The position numbers were made by a program, and so were the translations under genes. DNA of 23,928 nucleotides, taken from an uncultured Collinsella sp. (GTDB taxonomy: Bacteria; Actinomycetota; Coriobacteriia; Coriobacteriales; Coriobacteriaceae). The notes under the pieces were generated by a model. The model was not told the DNA's origin. It made no database searches and saw only the letters and a list, made by a program, of their open reading frames with translations. The stretch spans positions 1 through 23,928 of the forward strand of contig CATYZK010000031.1 of NCBI GenBank assembly GCA_958415665.1, in the 5' to 3' direction. Shown in pieces: positions 1 to 7,184 of this stretch; the first letter of the stretch is position 1, and each line of letters opens with the position of its first letter.

Positions 1-54
1 AGCACGCGGCTGTTAACCGCGCTGTTGTAGGTTCGAGTCCTACCCGGGGAGCCA
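1..54 (+). tRNA. tRNA-Asn(GUU), 5' end outside window
   Basis: This is the 3' part of a tRNA whose 54 bases match bases 110-163 of the complete tRNA-Asn just downstream. The anticodon GTT is at 12-14, and the T-arm, acceptor 3' strand and an encoded CCA end are present. The D-arm and the 5' acceptor strand lie outside the window. Confidence 0.93.
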
Positions 55-63
55 GAATTTCTC

Positions 64-84
64 AGCCCATTCCGCTGGGCTTTT
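64..84 (+). terminator. Hairpin with short T run between the two tRNA-Asn genes
   Basis: A 6-bp perfect stem (AGCCCA at 64-69, TGGGCT at 76-81) with a 6-nt loop is followed by a short T run. It could be a weak intrinsic terminator or simply a structured spacer in a dicistronic tRNA precursor. Confidence 0.4.
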
Positions 85-88
85 AAAT

Positions 89-163
89 TCCTCGGTAGCT
101 CAATGGTAGAGCACGCGGCTGTTAACCGCGCTGTTGTAGGTTCGAGTCCTACCCGGGGAGCCA
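89..163 (+). tRNA. tRNA-Asn(GUU)
   Basis: This is a complete 75-nt cloverleaf. The acceptor strand TCCTCGG (89-95) pairs with CCGGGGA (153-159), followed by discriminator G160 and an encoded CCA. The anticodon stem CGCGG/CCGCG closes the loop CTGTTAA, with anticodon GTT at 121-123. The T-arm is GTAGG-TTCGAGT-CCTAC. It is the second of two tandem copies, the overlapping 54 bases being identical, and a strong terminator follows. Confidence 0.97.
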
Positions 164-170
164 GGTTGTA

Positions 171-199
171 AAACCCGTCGCTTATGCGGCGGGTTTTTT
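171..199 (+). terminator. Rho-independent terminator of the tRNA-Asn pair
   Basis: An 11-bp GC-rich stem (171-181 with 186-196, one G-T pair) closes a TTAT loop and runs into a stretch of T residues ending at 199. This is a classical intrinsic terminator directly downstream of the tRNA. Confidence 0.85.
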
Positions 200-290
200 C
201 ATGCCGCGATCGCTCGGTGCCAACGTTGCCATATCAACATTTCGTGTCGAGGATGTAATCGCGAACCCCGCCACCTCAACATGGCGCGGT

Positions 291-301
291 CGTTGTAGAA
301 T
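291..301 (+). promoter_or_regulatory. Candidate promoter of the Asp23-fakA-recG operon (-10 TAGAAT)
   Basis: TAGAAT at 296-301 resembles a -10 box and lies 57 bases upstream of the GTG start at 358. I see no convincing -35 box. The 200-357 gap contains no other gene that I can support. Confidence 0.4.
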
Positions 302-357
302 ATTGGAATGATTGCTCCCACGACATGGTGCCGCGAGCACCAGATAAGGAGATTCTT

Positions 358-714
358 GTGTCTGAGACCATTAACGGCAGCCTGAGCGTCTCGAACGACG
401 TTATTGCCGATATTGCCGGTTATGCCGCGATGACGTGCTATGGCGTCGTCGGTATGGCCGAGCAGCTCCAGGGCGCCGAGAGCGTGCGCCTGCTTGCCGG
501 CCAGCGCCTCCGCAAGGGCGTACTTGTCTCCGCCGACGAGAACGGCCTCGCGGTCGATCTGCACGTCGTGCTCGAGAACGGCGTCAACATGAAGTCCGTC
601 TGCCACAATCTTTCGAGCTCCGTTGCCTTCACCCTGCAGGAGATCGCCCAGATCGATCCTGCCAGCCTTAAGATCGGCATCCACATCGACGCGCTCAAGA
701 GCCGTCTGAACTAG
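358..714 (+). CDS. Asp23/Gls24 family envelope stress response protein
   Basis: This 118-residue protein has the Asp23/Gls24 (DUF322) pattern: an N-terminal segment reading VIADIAGYAAMTCYGVVGMA and later VDLHVVLENGVNMKSVCHNL. Family members are small cytoplasmic or membrane-associated proteins linked to envelope or alkaline stress, with no known enzymatic activity. I chose GTG at 358 because AAGGAG (346-351) lies 6 nt upstream. The in-frame ATG at 325 has no ribosome binding site and sits beside a hairpin. The gene lies 27 nt ahead of a FakA/YloV-type gene, the same pairing as yloU-yloV in Bacillus. That supports the family call, though not a mechanism. Confidence 0.9.
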   Translation: MSETINGSLSVSNDVIADIAGYAAMTCYGVVGMAEQLQGAESVRLLAGQRLRKGVLVSADENGLAVDLHVVLENGVNMKSVCHNLSSSVAFTLQEIAQIDPASLKIGIHIDALKSRLN

Positions 715-741
715 CATCCGAACACGGAGATTTCACCACTC

Positions 742-2403
742 ATGATTGCAAAGACCATTCGCACCTGTTTTCCGATCGCTGCGGCTGCCGTTTCCGACAA
801 GGCCGAGGAGATCAACAAGCTTAACGTCTTCCCCGTACCCGACGGCGACACCGGCACTAACATGTCGCTCACGCTCGCCTCGGTGACCAAGGAGCTCTCG
901 GCTCTTCCCGCCGACGCCGACATGGAGGCCATCGCCGGCGCCATCACCCATGGCTCCCTCATGGGCGCTCGCGGTAACTCGGGCGTTATCACTTCGCAGA
1001 TCCTGCGCGGCGTGGCCGAGGGCCTCGTCTCTGCCGACGAACCCGTTACGTCCGCCAACATCGCCTTCGCCTTCCGTCGTGCCGTCAAGGTCGCCTTCCA
1101 GGCCGTTCGTAAGCCCATCGAGGGCACGATCCTCACGGTCCTGCGCGACGTCTCGACCAAGGCCGACGAGTGCGAGAAAAAGAAGTTCTCGGCCGAGGAC
1201 GCGCTCGACGCCATCGTCGTCGAGGCATATCAGTCCGTCGCCCGTACGCCCGACCTGCTGCCTGTCCTCAAGGAGAACGGCGTAGTCGACTCTGGCGCCT
1301 TTGGCTTTGCCATCTTCCTCGAGAACTTTGTTGCTGCCGCTCTTGGCCGCAGCACCGTGGTCGAGGATTTCTCCGCTACGTTTGACTCCGCCGGCTCCGC
1401 CCGCGATGCGGCTCTCGGCCGTGTGGAGATCGAGGCCAACGACGACTGGGAGGGCTCGGAGTTCCGCTACTGCAACGAGTTCCTCTTTAAGGCCGACGCC
1501 CCGTTTGACGAGGACGAGTGTCTGAAGTTCCTGGGTTCCATGGGCGACTGCGAGCTGCTCGTGGGTGCCTATCCCGACTACAAGATCCACGTGCACTCCA
1601 ACACCCCCAACCTGGTGCTCGAGCACATGCTGCAACTTGGCCAGATCTACGAGGTCTTTATCCATAACATGGAGATGGAGGCCCACGACCGCACCGCTAA
1701 GATCCACGAGGATCAGGAGAAGGCCGCCGAGCCCGCGAAGGCGCTGGGCTTTGTCGCCGTTGCCGCCGGCTCCGGCGAGGCCGACATTCTCAAGTCCCTC
1801 GGTGTCGATGTGATCGTTTCGGGCGGCCAGACCATGAACCCCTCGACCGCCGACCTGCTGGGCGCCGTGGACCAGGTCAACGCGACCTCTGTCATCATCC
1901 TGCCCAACAACGGCAACATCCGCATGGCTGCCGAGGCCGCTGCCTCCGCCTGCACCGATAAGAAGGTCGCCGTCGTTCCCACCAAGACCGTCCCGCAGGC
2001 CTTCTCCGCGCTGTTCGCGGTCCTGCCCGATTCCGAGCTCGAGGATGCTGTGGCCGCTATGGTCGATGCCATCAGCGAGGTTCGCGATGGCGAGGTCACC
2101 CGTGCCGTGCGCGATTCCAGCGCCTCCGACGGCTCGCCGATTCACTCCGGCGACGTCATGGGCATCATCGCCGGCTCCATCGACGTGGTCGGCTCCGACG
2201 TGAAGCAGGTTACGCTCGACTGCATCAACCGTATGCAGGAGGAAGAGGAGGGCGACGCGCTGACGATTCTGGCCGGCGAGGAGCTGTCCGACGAGGCCTT
2301 CCAGGAGATCGTCGATGCCATCGAGGAGGCTCAGCCCGATCTGGAGATTGACGCCCATCGTGGCGAGCAGCCGCTCTATCCCGTGATCTTCTCGATCGAG
2401 TAG
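742..2403 (+). CDS. fakA: FakA/YloV-type DAK2 (DhaL) domain kinase
   Basis: This 553-residue protein is a probable fatty acid kinase catalytic subunit. Such enzymes phosphorylate FakB-bound fatty acids to acyl-phosphates, which PlsX/PlsY use for phospholipid synthesis. The N-terminal DhaL/DAK2 domain shows the nucleotide/Mg-binding signature PDGDTGTNM around residues 33-41 and HGSLMGARGNSG at about 70-81. The middle domain contains the family motifs EFRYCNEF and YKIHVHSNTP. The C-terminus ends in the typical HRGEQPLYPVIFSIE. The length is normal for the family. The ribosome binding site (GGAG at 726-729) is rather distant from the ATG. No FakB (DegV) gene is in the window, so the substrate is inferred from the family. 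recG follows after 9 nt. Confidence 0.9.
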   Translation: MIAKTIRTCFPIAAAAVSDKAEEINKLNVFPVPDGDTGTNMSLTLASVTKELSALPADADMEAIAGAITHGSLMGARGNSGVITSQILRGVAEGLVSADEPVTSANIAFAFRRAVKVAFQAVRKPIEGTILTVLRDVSTKADECEKKKFSAEDALDAIVVEAYQSVARTPDLLPVLKENGVVDSGAFGFAIFLENFVAAALGRSTVVEDFSATFDSAGSARDAALGRVEIEANDDWEGSEFRYCNEFLFKADAPFDEDECLKFLGSMGDCELLVGAYPDYKIHVHSNTPNLVLEHMLQLGQIYEVFIHNMEMEAHDRTAKIHEDQEKAAEPAKALGFVAVAAGSGEADILKSLGVDVIVSGGQTMNPSTADLLGAVDQVNATSVIILPNNGNIRMAAEAAASACTDKKVAVVPTKTVPQAFSALFAVLPDSELEDAVAAMVDAISEVRDGEVTRAVRDSSASDGSPIHSGDVMGIIAGSIDVVGSDVKQVTLDCINRMQEEEEGDALTILAGEELSDEAFQEIVDAIEEAQPDLEIDAHRGEQPLYPVIFSIE

Positions 2404-2412
2404 GCTCTGCCT

Positions 2413-4590
2413 ATGTCCGAGCTGTGCTCCGTGCCGCGCGTCTCGGAGCGCTTTGCCCAGAGCAATGCGCTCGACGAGGATATCGCGCGACTCAAATATG
2501 TTTCGGGTAAACGTGAGGAGGCCCTTCGCCGTCTGGGAATTCGGACGGTGGGGGACCTCCTTCTCCATATCCCTCATCGGTACCTGGACTTCACCCGCTC
2601 CTGGTCTATCGAGATGGCGCCCATCGGTACCGTGTGCACGATTATCGCCACGGTCGATCGCATCGTGCAAAAGCAGCCCCGTCCGCGTATGCAGGTGACC
2701 GAGGTCTCGCTTGTGGACGAGACGGGCGTGCTACAGGTCGCCTTTTTCCGTCAACCTTGGATTGCCCAGCAGCTCAAGCAGGGCGACCGCCTGGCCGTGA
2801 TGGGCAAGGTCGAGTTTGCCTACGGGTTTAAGCAGATGGCCTCGCCTCACTTCGAGAAGCTCGAGGAGGGGCGTGCTTCCGGCACTATCCTGCCGGTCCA
2901 CTACGTAAGCGACGGCGTGAGCCAGGCGTGGATGCGCCGTATCGTAAGCGGCGCACTCGAGGTTGTCGGCAATCCGTTTGATCCCATTCCCGCCCCGCTG
3001 CGCGTCAAGCGCCGCTTGATGAGCAATGCACGTGCACTTCGATCGATTCACTTTCCCTCGAGCATGGCCGAGCGTGATATCGCGCGCCGGCGTCTTGCCT
3101 ACGAGGAGTGCCTCTACCTGCAGCTGGCGTTGCGTCTGCGCAACGACGGCGGCTTGGTCGAGGTGGTGCCTTATGCCCACGCCGCGGGCGAGCACCTGGC
3201 CGCGCTTAAGCAGGCCCTGCCGTTTTCGCTGAGCGACGAGCAGGAGGCCGCGTTCCAAGATATCCTGCGCGATATGTGCGATGGCGGGCGCGTGATGAAC
3301 CGCCTGCTGCTGGGCGATGTCGGTACCGGTAAGACCGCCGTTGCCGCCTGTGCGCTGGCTGTGGCTGCCGATAGCGGCACCCAAGCCTGTGTCATGGCGC
3401 CTACGGGCGTGTTGGCACGTCAATATGCCGACAAGACTGGCCCCTTGCTCTCTCGGGCCGGTATGACGTGGGCGCTCCTGACGGGCGCCACTCCGGCGGT
3501 CGAGCGCGAGCGGATCCATGCTCAGCTTCAGTCTGGTGAGCTCGACGTGCTCTTTGGTACGCACGCGGTCCTTTCGGACGACGTGACTTTCAATCATCTG
3601 TCGCTCGTCGTCATCGACGAGCAGCACCGCTTTGGCGTGGGTCAGCGCAACGCCCTGCGCGCCAAGGGGCCGGGGGCGGACCTGCTCGTTATGACGGCGA
3701 CGCCCATCCCGCGCACGTTGGCGCTTTCGGTCTACGGCGACCTTGACACGAGCATCATCCGCCACCGTCCTGTTCCCGGTGCCGGTGTCACCACGCGTGT
3801 GCTCACCGAGTCGAGCCGCGACCTGGCCTATGGCGCCATCCGCGAGGCGCACGAGAAGGGGCAGCAGGCCTATGTGATCTGTCCGCTCGTGGAGCCGAGC
3901 GATTCGGCCGATGAGCTCGAGGACGTACCCGGCATCGCCCGCGACGACGAGGGCCGCGTGACCGTGCCCGTGCCGTTGCATGACACGGCGACCGAGCTCG
4001 ATCGCCTGCGTCTGGCGTTGCCGGGTCTTGCCATCGAGCGCCTTCACGGCCGCATGCCAGCGGGGGAGAAGGATCAGGTTATCGATGCCTTCAAGCGCGG
4101 CGAGATCGACGTGCTTGTCTCGACTACGGTGGTTGAGGTGGGCGTCGACGTGCCCAACGCCACCGTCATGGTCATCGAGAACGGTGAGCGCTTTGGGTTG
4201 GCGGCCTTGCACCAGCTGCGCGGGCGTGTAGGCCGCGGCAGCGTGTCGGGCACCTGCCTGGTCATGACGCACTCCAAGGGCAACGGCGGCGCGTCGGCGG
4301 CACAAGACCGCCTCCAGTCACTCGAGAAGACCTCGGACGGCTTTACGCTCGCCCAGATGGATCTGCGTTTGCGCCACGAGGGCGAGATTCTTGGCTACCG
4401 TCAGCATGGCGGCGTGACCCTGCACTTTGTGGACCTGGACGCCGACGAGGAGCTGATCGAGTGGGCCCATTTGGACGCGGTCGAGCTCTTGCGGTATGCT
4501 TGCAACCTTGACTCCGTGGCGACGCGCCCCCTGCGCAATGCGGTCGCCATGCGATATCGACACATTTTTAAGGAGGTCAGCGGAGGATGA
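2413..4590 (+). CDS. recG: ATP-dependent DNA helicase RecG
   Basis: RecG remodels stalled replication forks and branch-migrates Holliday junctions. The 725-residue protein has the N-terminal wedge/OB region (IRTVGDLLLHIPHRYLDF near residues 42-59). The superfamily 2 motor follows: Walker A GDVGTGKT at 301-308, a DEQHRFGVGQR box starting at residue 402 (the DEQH form typical of RecG), and MTATPIPRTLALS. The C-terminal helicase half contains STTVVEVGVDVPNAT and HQLRGRVGRG. The length is close to the usual 680-750 residues. The start follows the fakA stop by 9 nt with no clear Shine-Dalgarno, suggesting translational coupling. The stop overlaps the rsmD start (ATGA). Confidence 0.97.
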   Translation: MSELCSVPRVSERFAQSNALDEDIARLKYVSGKREEALRRLGIRTVGDLLLHIPHRYLDFTRSWSIEMAPIGTVCTIIATVDRIVQKQPRPRMQVTEVSLVDETGVLQVAFFRQPWIAQQLKQGDRLAVMGKVEFAYGFKQMASPHFEKLEEGRASGTILPVHYVSDGVSQAWMRRIVSGALEVVGNPFDPIPAPLRVKRRLMSNARALRSIHFPSSMAERDIARRRLAYEECLYLQLALRLRNDGGLVEVVPYAHAAGEHLAALKQALPFSLSDEQEAAFQDILRDMCDGGRVMNRLLLGDVGTGKTAVAACALAVAADSGTQACVMAPTGVLARQYADKTGPLLSRAGMTWALLTGATPAVERERIHAQLQSGELDVLFGTHAVLSDDVTFNHLSLVVIDEQHRFGVGQRNALRAKGPGADLLVMTATPIPRTLALSVYGDLDTSIIRHRPVPGAGVTTRVLTESSRDLAYGAIREAHEKGQQAYVICPLVEPSDSADELEDVPGIARDDEGRVTVPVPLHDTATELDRLRLALPGLAIERLHGRMPAGEKDQVIDAFKRGEIDVLVSTTVVEVGVDVPNATVMVIENGERFGLAALHQLRGRVGRGSVSGTCLVMTHSKGNGGASAAQDRLQSLEKTSDGFTLAQMDLRLRHEGEILGYRQHGGVTLHFVDLDADEELIEWAHLDAVELLRYACNLDSVATRPLRNAVAMRYRHIFKEVSGG

Positions 4591-5243
4591 GAATCATCGG
4601 CGGCGAATGGCGCGGTCGTAAGATCGAGGAGCCCCGTGGTCGCGATGTCACCCGCCCCACGACCGATCGTGTGCGCGAGGCATGCGCATCTATGGTCATG
4701 TCGGCATTTGACTTCGATCTGGACGAGGTCCGCGTGCTGGACGCCTTTGGCGGCTCCGGCGCTTTGGGTATCGAGATGCTCTCACGTGGTGCCCGCTCGC
4801 TCACGACGTTCGAGATCGATCGGAATGCCGCGCGGCTCATTACCAAGAATATCGAGTCGCTCTGCCGTGACCGTGCGCGTTGGCGCGTGATAACGGGCGA
4901 CATGCTGGCGAGTGCCTCGCGCGGTCGTGTGCCGGGCGGCCCCTTTGATCTGGTCCTGCTCGACCCGCCCTATGCTTTTGGTGCCGAGCCGGTCGAGGAG
5001 CTGCTGCAGAACCTGGCTCAGCAGGGTCTGCTTGCACCTGGCGCTTATGCCCTGTTTGAGCATGCCGCCGCCGATGCGGGCGCGCATCCGGTAGGCTTTG
5101 AGATCGTGCGCGAGAAGCGCTACGGCATTACCTCGGTCGACCTGCTTCGTTGGATCGGCGATGACGATGGTGAGGAAGATTGCGCTGGCACCGATGCTCA
5201 CAACAACGATGCCACGACGTTTCAGGAGGACGCCCATGAATGA
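4587..5243 (+). CDS. rsmD: 16S rRNA (guanine(966)-N2)-methyltransferase RsmD
   Basis: RsmD methylates G966 of 16S rRNA in the 30S subunit using S-adenosylmethionine. The 218-residue protein opens with MRIIGGEWRGRKI and RPTTDRVREA, both typical of the family. The SAM-binding motif is VLDAFGGSGALGIEMLSRGA, and the N6/N2-type catalytic motif DPPY is at residues 126-129. The last 30 or so residues are acidic and low in complexity (DDDGEED and onward), and this part overlaps the coaD start. The ATG overlaps the recG stop by 4 nt, and the rsmD-coaD pairing is widespread in bacteria. Confidence 0.95.
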   Translation: MRIIGGEWRGRKIEEPRGRDVTRPTTDRVREACASMVMSAFDFDLDEVRVLDAFGGSGALGIEMLSRGARSLTTFEIDRNAARLITKNIESLCRDRARWRVITGDMLASASRGRVPGGPFDLVLLDPPYAFGAEPVEELLQNLAQQGLLAPGAYALFEHAAADAGAHPVGFEIVREKRYGITSVDLLRWIGDDDGEEDCAGTDAHNNDATTFQEDAHE

Positions 5244-5733
5244 CACCATCAACCGCGTAATCGTCCCGGGCACCTTCGATCCCATCACGTTTGGCCATAT
5301 CGACGTCATCCGCCGCGCCCGCCGCATCTTTCCCAGCGTGATCGTCGCTGTTGCCGAGTCGCAGGGTAAAAACGGTGTGGGTACCACGTTTATGCTCGAT
5401 GAGCGCGTGGCGCTGGCCCGCGAGGCGCTCGGTGATATCGACGGCGTCGAGGTCCTGCCCTTTACCGGCCTCTTGGTCGACTTCGCTCGCGAGCAGGGGG
5501 CGGGGGCCGTGGTCAAGGGTCTGCGCGCCATGACCGACTTTGAGTATGAGCTGCAGCAGGCCGACCTTAACTATCGCCTGGATAACGAGCTGGAGTCCAT
5601 TTTTGTCATGAGTGCGCCGCAGTATGGCTATATCTCGAGCTCGGTCGTTCGCCAGATCGCCTCGCTCGGCAGCGATGTATCGACGTTTGTCCCGTCCAAC
5701 GTGGTCGAAGCGCTCAGACATCGCTTTTCGTGA
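5236..5733 (+). CDS. coaD: Pantetheine-phosphate adenylyltransferase (PPAT)
   Basis: CoaD catalyses the penultimate step of coenzyme A synthesis, joining AMP from ATP to 4'-phosphopantetheine. The 165-residue protein starts MNDTINRVIVPGTFDPITFG and includes the nucleotidyltransferase GH signature, KGLRAMTDFEYELQ, and the C-terminal SAPQYGYISSSVVRQIASLG. I chose ATG 5236 because AGGAGGA at 5224-5230 lies just upstream and the residue count matches the family (about 160). The reading frame is open further upstream, but that part lies inside rsmD. The gene overlaps rsmD by 8 nt, so they are surely co-transcribed. Confidence 0.96.
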   Translation: MNDTINRVIVPGTFDPITFGHIDVIRRARRIFPSVIVAVAESQGKNGVGTTFMLDERVALAREALGDIDGVEVLPFTGLLVDFAREQGAGAVVKGLRAMTDFEYELQQADLNYRLDNELESIFVMSAPQYGYISSSVVRQIASLGSDVSTFVPSNVVEALRHRFS

Positions 5734-5757
5734 CGTTTTTTATTGCCTGGTGGCATG

Positions 5758-5766
5758 TGGTAAACT
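5758..5766 (+). promoter_or_regulatory. Candidate extended -10 promoter (TGGTAAACT) of the sepIVA-like gene
   Basis: TG-G-TAAACT forms an extended -10 element 36 nt upstream of the start at 5802, with T-rich DNA where a -35 would fall. It resembles the -10 region before rpmF (TGGTAGTAT). Confidence 0.45.
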
Positions 5767-5801
5767 AGCACGATGATATGTTACCTATGAAAGGAGACCG
5801 G

Positions 5802-6299
5802 ATGCCGGGCGAGAATTTTCCTGGCGATAGGATCGTCAGCTTGGTCGATGAGCTCGAAGGGCTGATCGAGGAAGCCAAGCCGCCTTTCGGCAAGAACGCT
5901 CAGTTCAAGGTCATCGACGCCGACGTGTTCTTCAACATCCTCGACGAGATCCGCATGAGCTATCCCGAGGAGTGGCAGAAGTCCCGCCGTATCCTTAAGG
6001 AGCGCGAGGAGCTTATGGCTTCCGCCGCCGCTCAGGCCGATTCCATCATCGCCGACGCTCAGCAGCAGGCCCTCACCATTGCCGGTGAGCAGGAGATCGT
6101 CCGCTTAGCACAGCAGCAGGCCGACGACATCCGCGATCGTGCCCAGCAGTACGAGCGCGAGACGCGTTATGCTGCCGAGGACTACGCAGAGCAGGTCTTT
6201 ACGCACCTGGAGGAGAACCTCAAGAGCCTGACCGGCACCGTTACCCGTTGCCGTCAGCAGCTCAACGAGGGTGCCGCCCAACAGAATGGTCAGTGGTAA
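5802..6299 (+). CDS. SepIVA/DivIVA-like coiled-coil protein
   Basis: This 165-residue soluble protein has an N-terminal helical segment (IVSLVDELEGLIEEAKPP), a second conserved block (VIDADVFFNILDEIRMSYPE) and then a long charged Ala/Gln-rich coiled coil. Its closing segment (YAEQVFTHLEENLKSLTGTV) resembles the C-terminus of mycobacterial SepIVA, a DivIVA-domain septum and envelope-growth factor. Genomic order supports this: in mycobacteria sepIVA is also followed by a DUF177 gene and rnc, with smc and ftsY close by. The coiled coil is much shorter than in mycobacteria (about 245 residues in total there). ATG 5802 is preferred over ATG 5778 because AAAGGAG (5790-5796) sits 5 nt upstream. The assignment is from memory of the family and is not an alignment result. 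Confidence 0.7.
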   Translation: MPGENFPGDRIVSLVDELEGLIEEAKPPFGKNAQFKVIDADVFFNILDEIRMSYPEEWQKSRRILKEREELMASAAAQADSIIADAQQQALTIAGEQEIVRLAQQQADDIRDRAQQYERETRYAAEDYAEQVFTHLEENLKSLTGTVTRCRQQLNEGAAQQNGQW

Positions 6300-6853
6300 T
6301 GGCTGATTTCCCGAGCGTTACCGTCGATCTTTCCGAGCAGCTCGAGTTTCCCGGAGATTCGTATCCGCTGACCGGTAAGGTCGATGTCGCCACCTACACG
6401 GTGGGCGAGAAGGAGTACCAGCTACAGGACGGCATTGACTACGATGTGGTCTTTACCAATGCCGGTACCGGTGTCTTGCTCACGGGCATGGTCCGCGCGC
6501 ACGCCACCGGCGAGTGCGATCGTTGCTTGGAGCCCGCCTCGTTTGATATCGCCGGCGAGATCGAGGAGTTCTACCTCTTCGAGGAGCCCGAGGATCCCGA
6601 GGCCTACGAGGACGGCTACGAGCTTTTGGGTGAGGACCGCATCGTGGATCTGGGTGAGCCCATCAACGACGCGGTCGTCATGGACACGCCGTTTGTCGTT
6701 CTGTGCAAGCCCGATTGCCGCGGTCTGTGCCCCACTTGCGGTTGTAATCTCAACGTCGAGCAATGCGATTGCGCCGCCCAGGCAGAGGCAGAATGGGCCG
6801 CTGCCACGGAAAATCCATTTGCAGCATTGAAGAATCTCAAGCTCGATGAGTAA
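6299..6853 (+). CDS. DUF177 (YceD) family protein
   Basis: This 184-residue protein has the DUF177/YceD layout: a beta-rich N-terminal half, a CDRCLEP motif with Cys73 and Cys76, an acidic middle, and a C-terminal Cys cluster CKPDCRGLCPTCGCNLN (Cys136, 140, 144, 147, 149), followed by Cys156 and Cys158. The cysteine pattern suggests metal binding. The family nearly always precedes rpmF and is linked to 23S rRNA/ribosome assembly in some organisms. Its exact role here is unproven. The start codon overlaps the preceding stop (TAATG), so the two genes are translationally coupled. Confidence 0.9.
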   Translation: MADFPSVTVDLSEQLEFPGDSYPLTGKVDVATYTVGEKEYQLQDGIDYDVVFTNAGTGVLLTGMVRAHATGECDRCLEPASFDIAGEIEEFYLFEEPEDPEAYEDGYELLGEDRIVDLGEPINDAVVMDTPFVVLCKPDCRGLCPTCGCNLNVEQCDCAAQAEAEWAAATENPFAALKNLKLDE

Positions 6854-6858
6854 AACTG

Positions 6859-6867
6859 TGGTAGTAT
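6859..6867 (+). promoter_or_regulatory. Candidate extended -10 promoter (TGGTAGTAT) for rpmF
   Basis: TG-G-TAGTAT lies just after the DUF177 stop and 51 nt upstream of the rpmF ATG. It would give L32 an additional promoter independent of the upstream pair. No clear -35 is visible. Confidence 0.5.
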
Positions 6868-6917
6868 CGCTACTTGCGCGTAATCGCCACACTGGATAGT
6901 TCATAAGGAAGGTCACT

Positions 6918-7097
6918 ATGCCCGTACCTAAACAAAAGCAGGGTCGTATCCGCACTCACACCCGTCGTTCCGCCAACATGAAGATTTCGGCTGCGGCTCA
7001 GTCCACGTGCCCCCGTTGCGGCGCTGTCAAGCTTCCGCACCACGTGTGCCCCAGCTGCGGTTTCTACAAGGACCGCGAGGTTATCGTTACCGAGTAA
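6918..7097 (+). CDS. rpmF: 50S ribosomal protein L32 (zinc-binding form)
   Basis: This 59-residue protein begins MPVPKQKQGRIRTHTRRSAN, the canonical L32 N-terminus. It contains a C4 zinc ribbon with Cys31, Cys34, Cys44 and Cys47 (CPRC...CPSC), so it is the zinc-containing type. The start has AAGGAAGG immediately upstream. It sits between DUF177 and plsX, the usual position of rpmF, and a terminator hairpin follows at 7138-7166. Confidence 0.97.
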   Translation: MPVPKQKQGRIRTHTRRSANMKISAAAQSTCPRCGAVKLPHHVCPSCGFYKDREVIVTE

Positions 7098-7098
7098 C

Positions 7099-7106
7099 GG
7101 TATACT
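7099..7106 (+). promoter_or_regulatory. Candidate plsX promoter (-10 GGTATACT)
   Basis: TATACT at 7101-7106 is a near-consensus -10 preceded by GG, immediately after the rpmF stop. Transcription starting near 7113 would run through a small palindrome (7121-7134) and a terminator-like hairpin (7138-7166) before the plsX start at 7185. Confidence 0.45.
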
Positions 7107-7120
7107 CTGGATGCGATGCC

Positions 7121-7134
7121 GTTCCAAATGGAAC
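7121..7134 (+). promoter_or_regulatory. Palindrome GTTCC-AAAT-GGAAC, possible operator
   Basis: Perfect 5-bp arms lie on either side of AAAT, about 15-28 bp downstream of the candidate plsX -10. The position would suit a repressor operator in the plsX leader, or it could form a small RNA hairpin. No regulator can be named from sequence. Confidence 0.3.
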
Positions 7135-7137
7135 CAC

Positions 7138-7166
7138 AATGGCCGGCTCAATGAGTCGGCCATTTT
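7138..7166 (+). terminator. Terminator-like hairpin between rpmF and plsX
   Basis: AATGGCCGGC (7138-7147) pairs with GTCGGCCATT (7154-7163) with one G-T pair and a 7-nt loop, followed by a T run to 7166. It should end rpmF transcripts. Because it lies downstream of the candidate plsX -10, it could also attenuate plsX. Confidence 0.7.
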
Positions 7167-7184
7167 TGTATAAGGAGCATGTAT

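Noticed and set aside
733..2670. 645-codon open frame on the minus strand
   Set aside because: It is antisense to the FakA-type gene, whose motifs are unmistakable. The frame stays open because of GC-rich codon use, and its translation is rich in His/Gly/Arg with no recognisable domain.
2731..4305. 524-codon open frame on the minus strand
   Set aside because: It is antisense to recG and composed of low-complexity Arg/His/Gln-rich sequence with no domain.
5741..5766. TTGCCT (5743-5748) as the -35 of the sepIVA-like promoter
   Set aside because: The spacing to TAAACT is only 12 nt, too short for a normal promoter; an extended -10 is the better reading.
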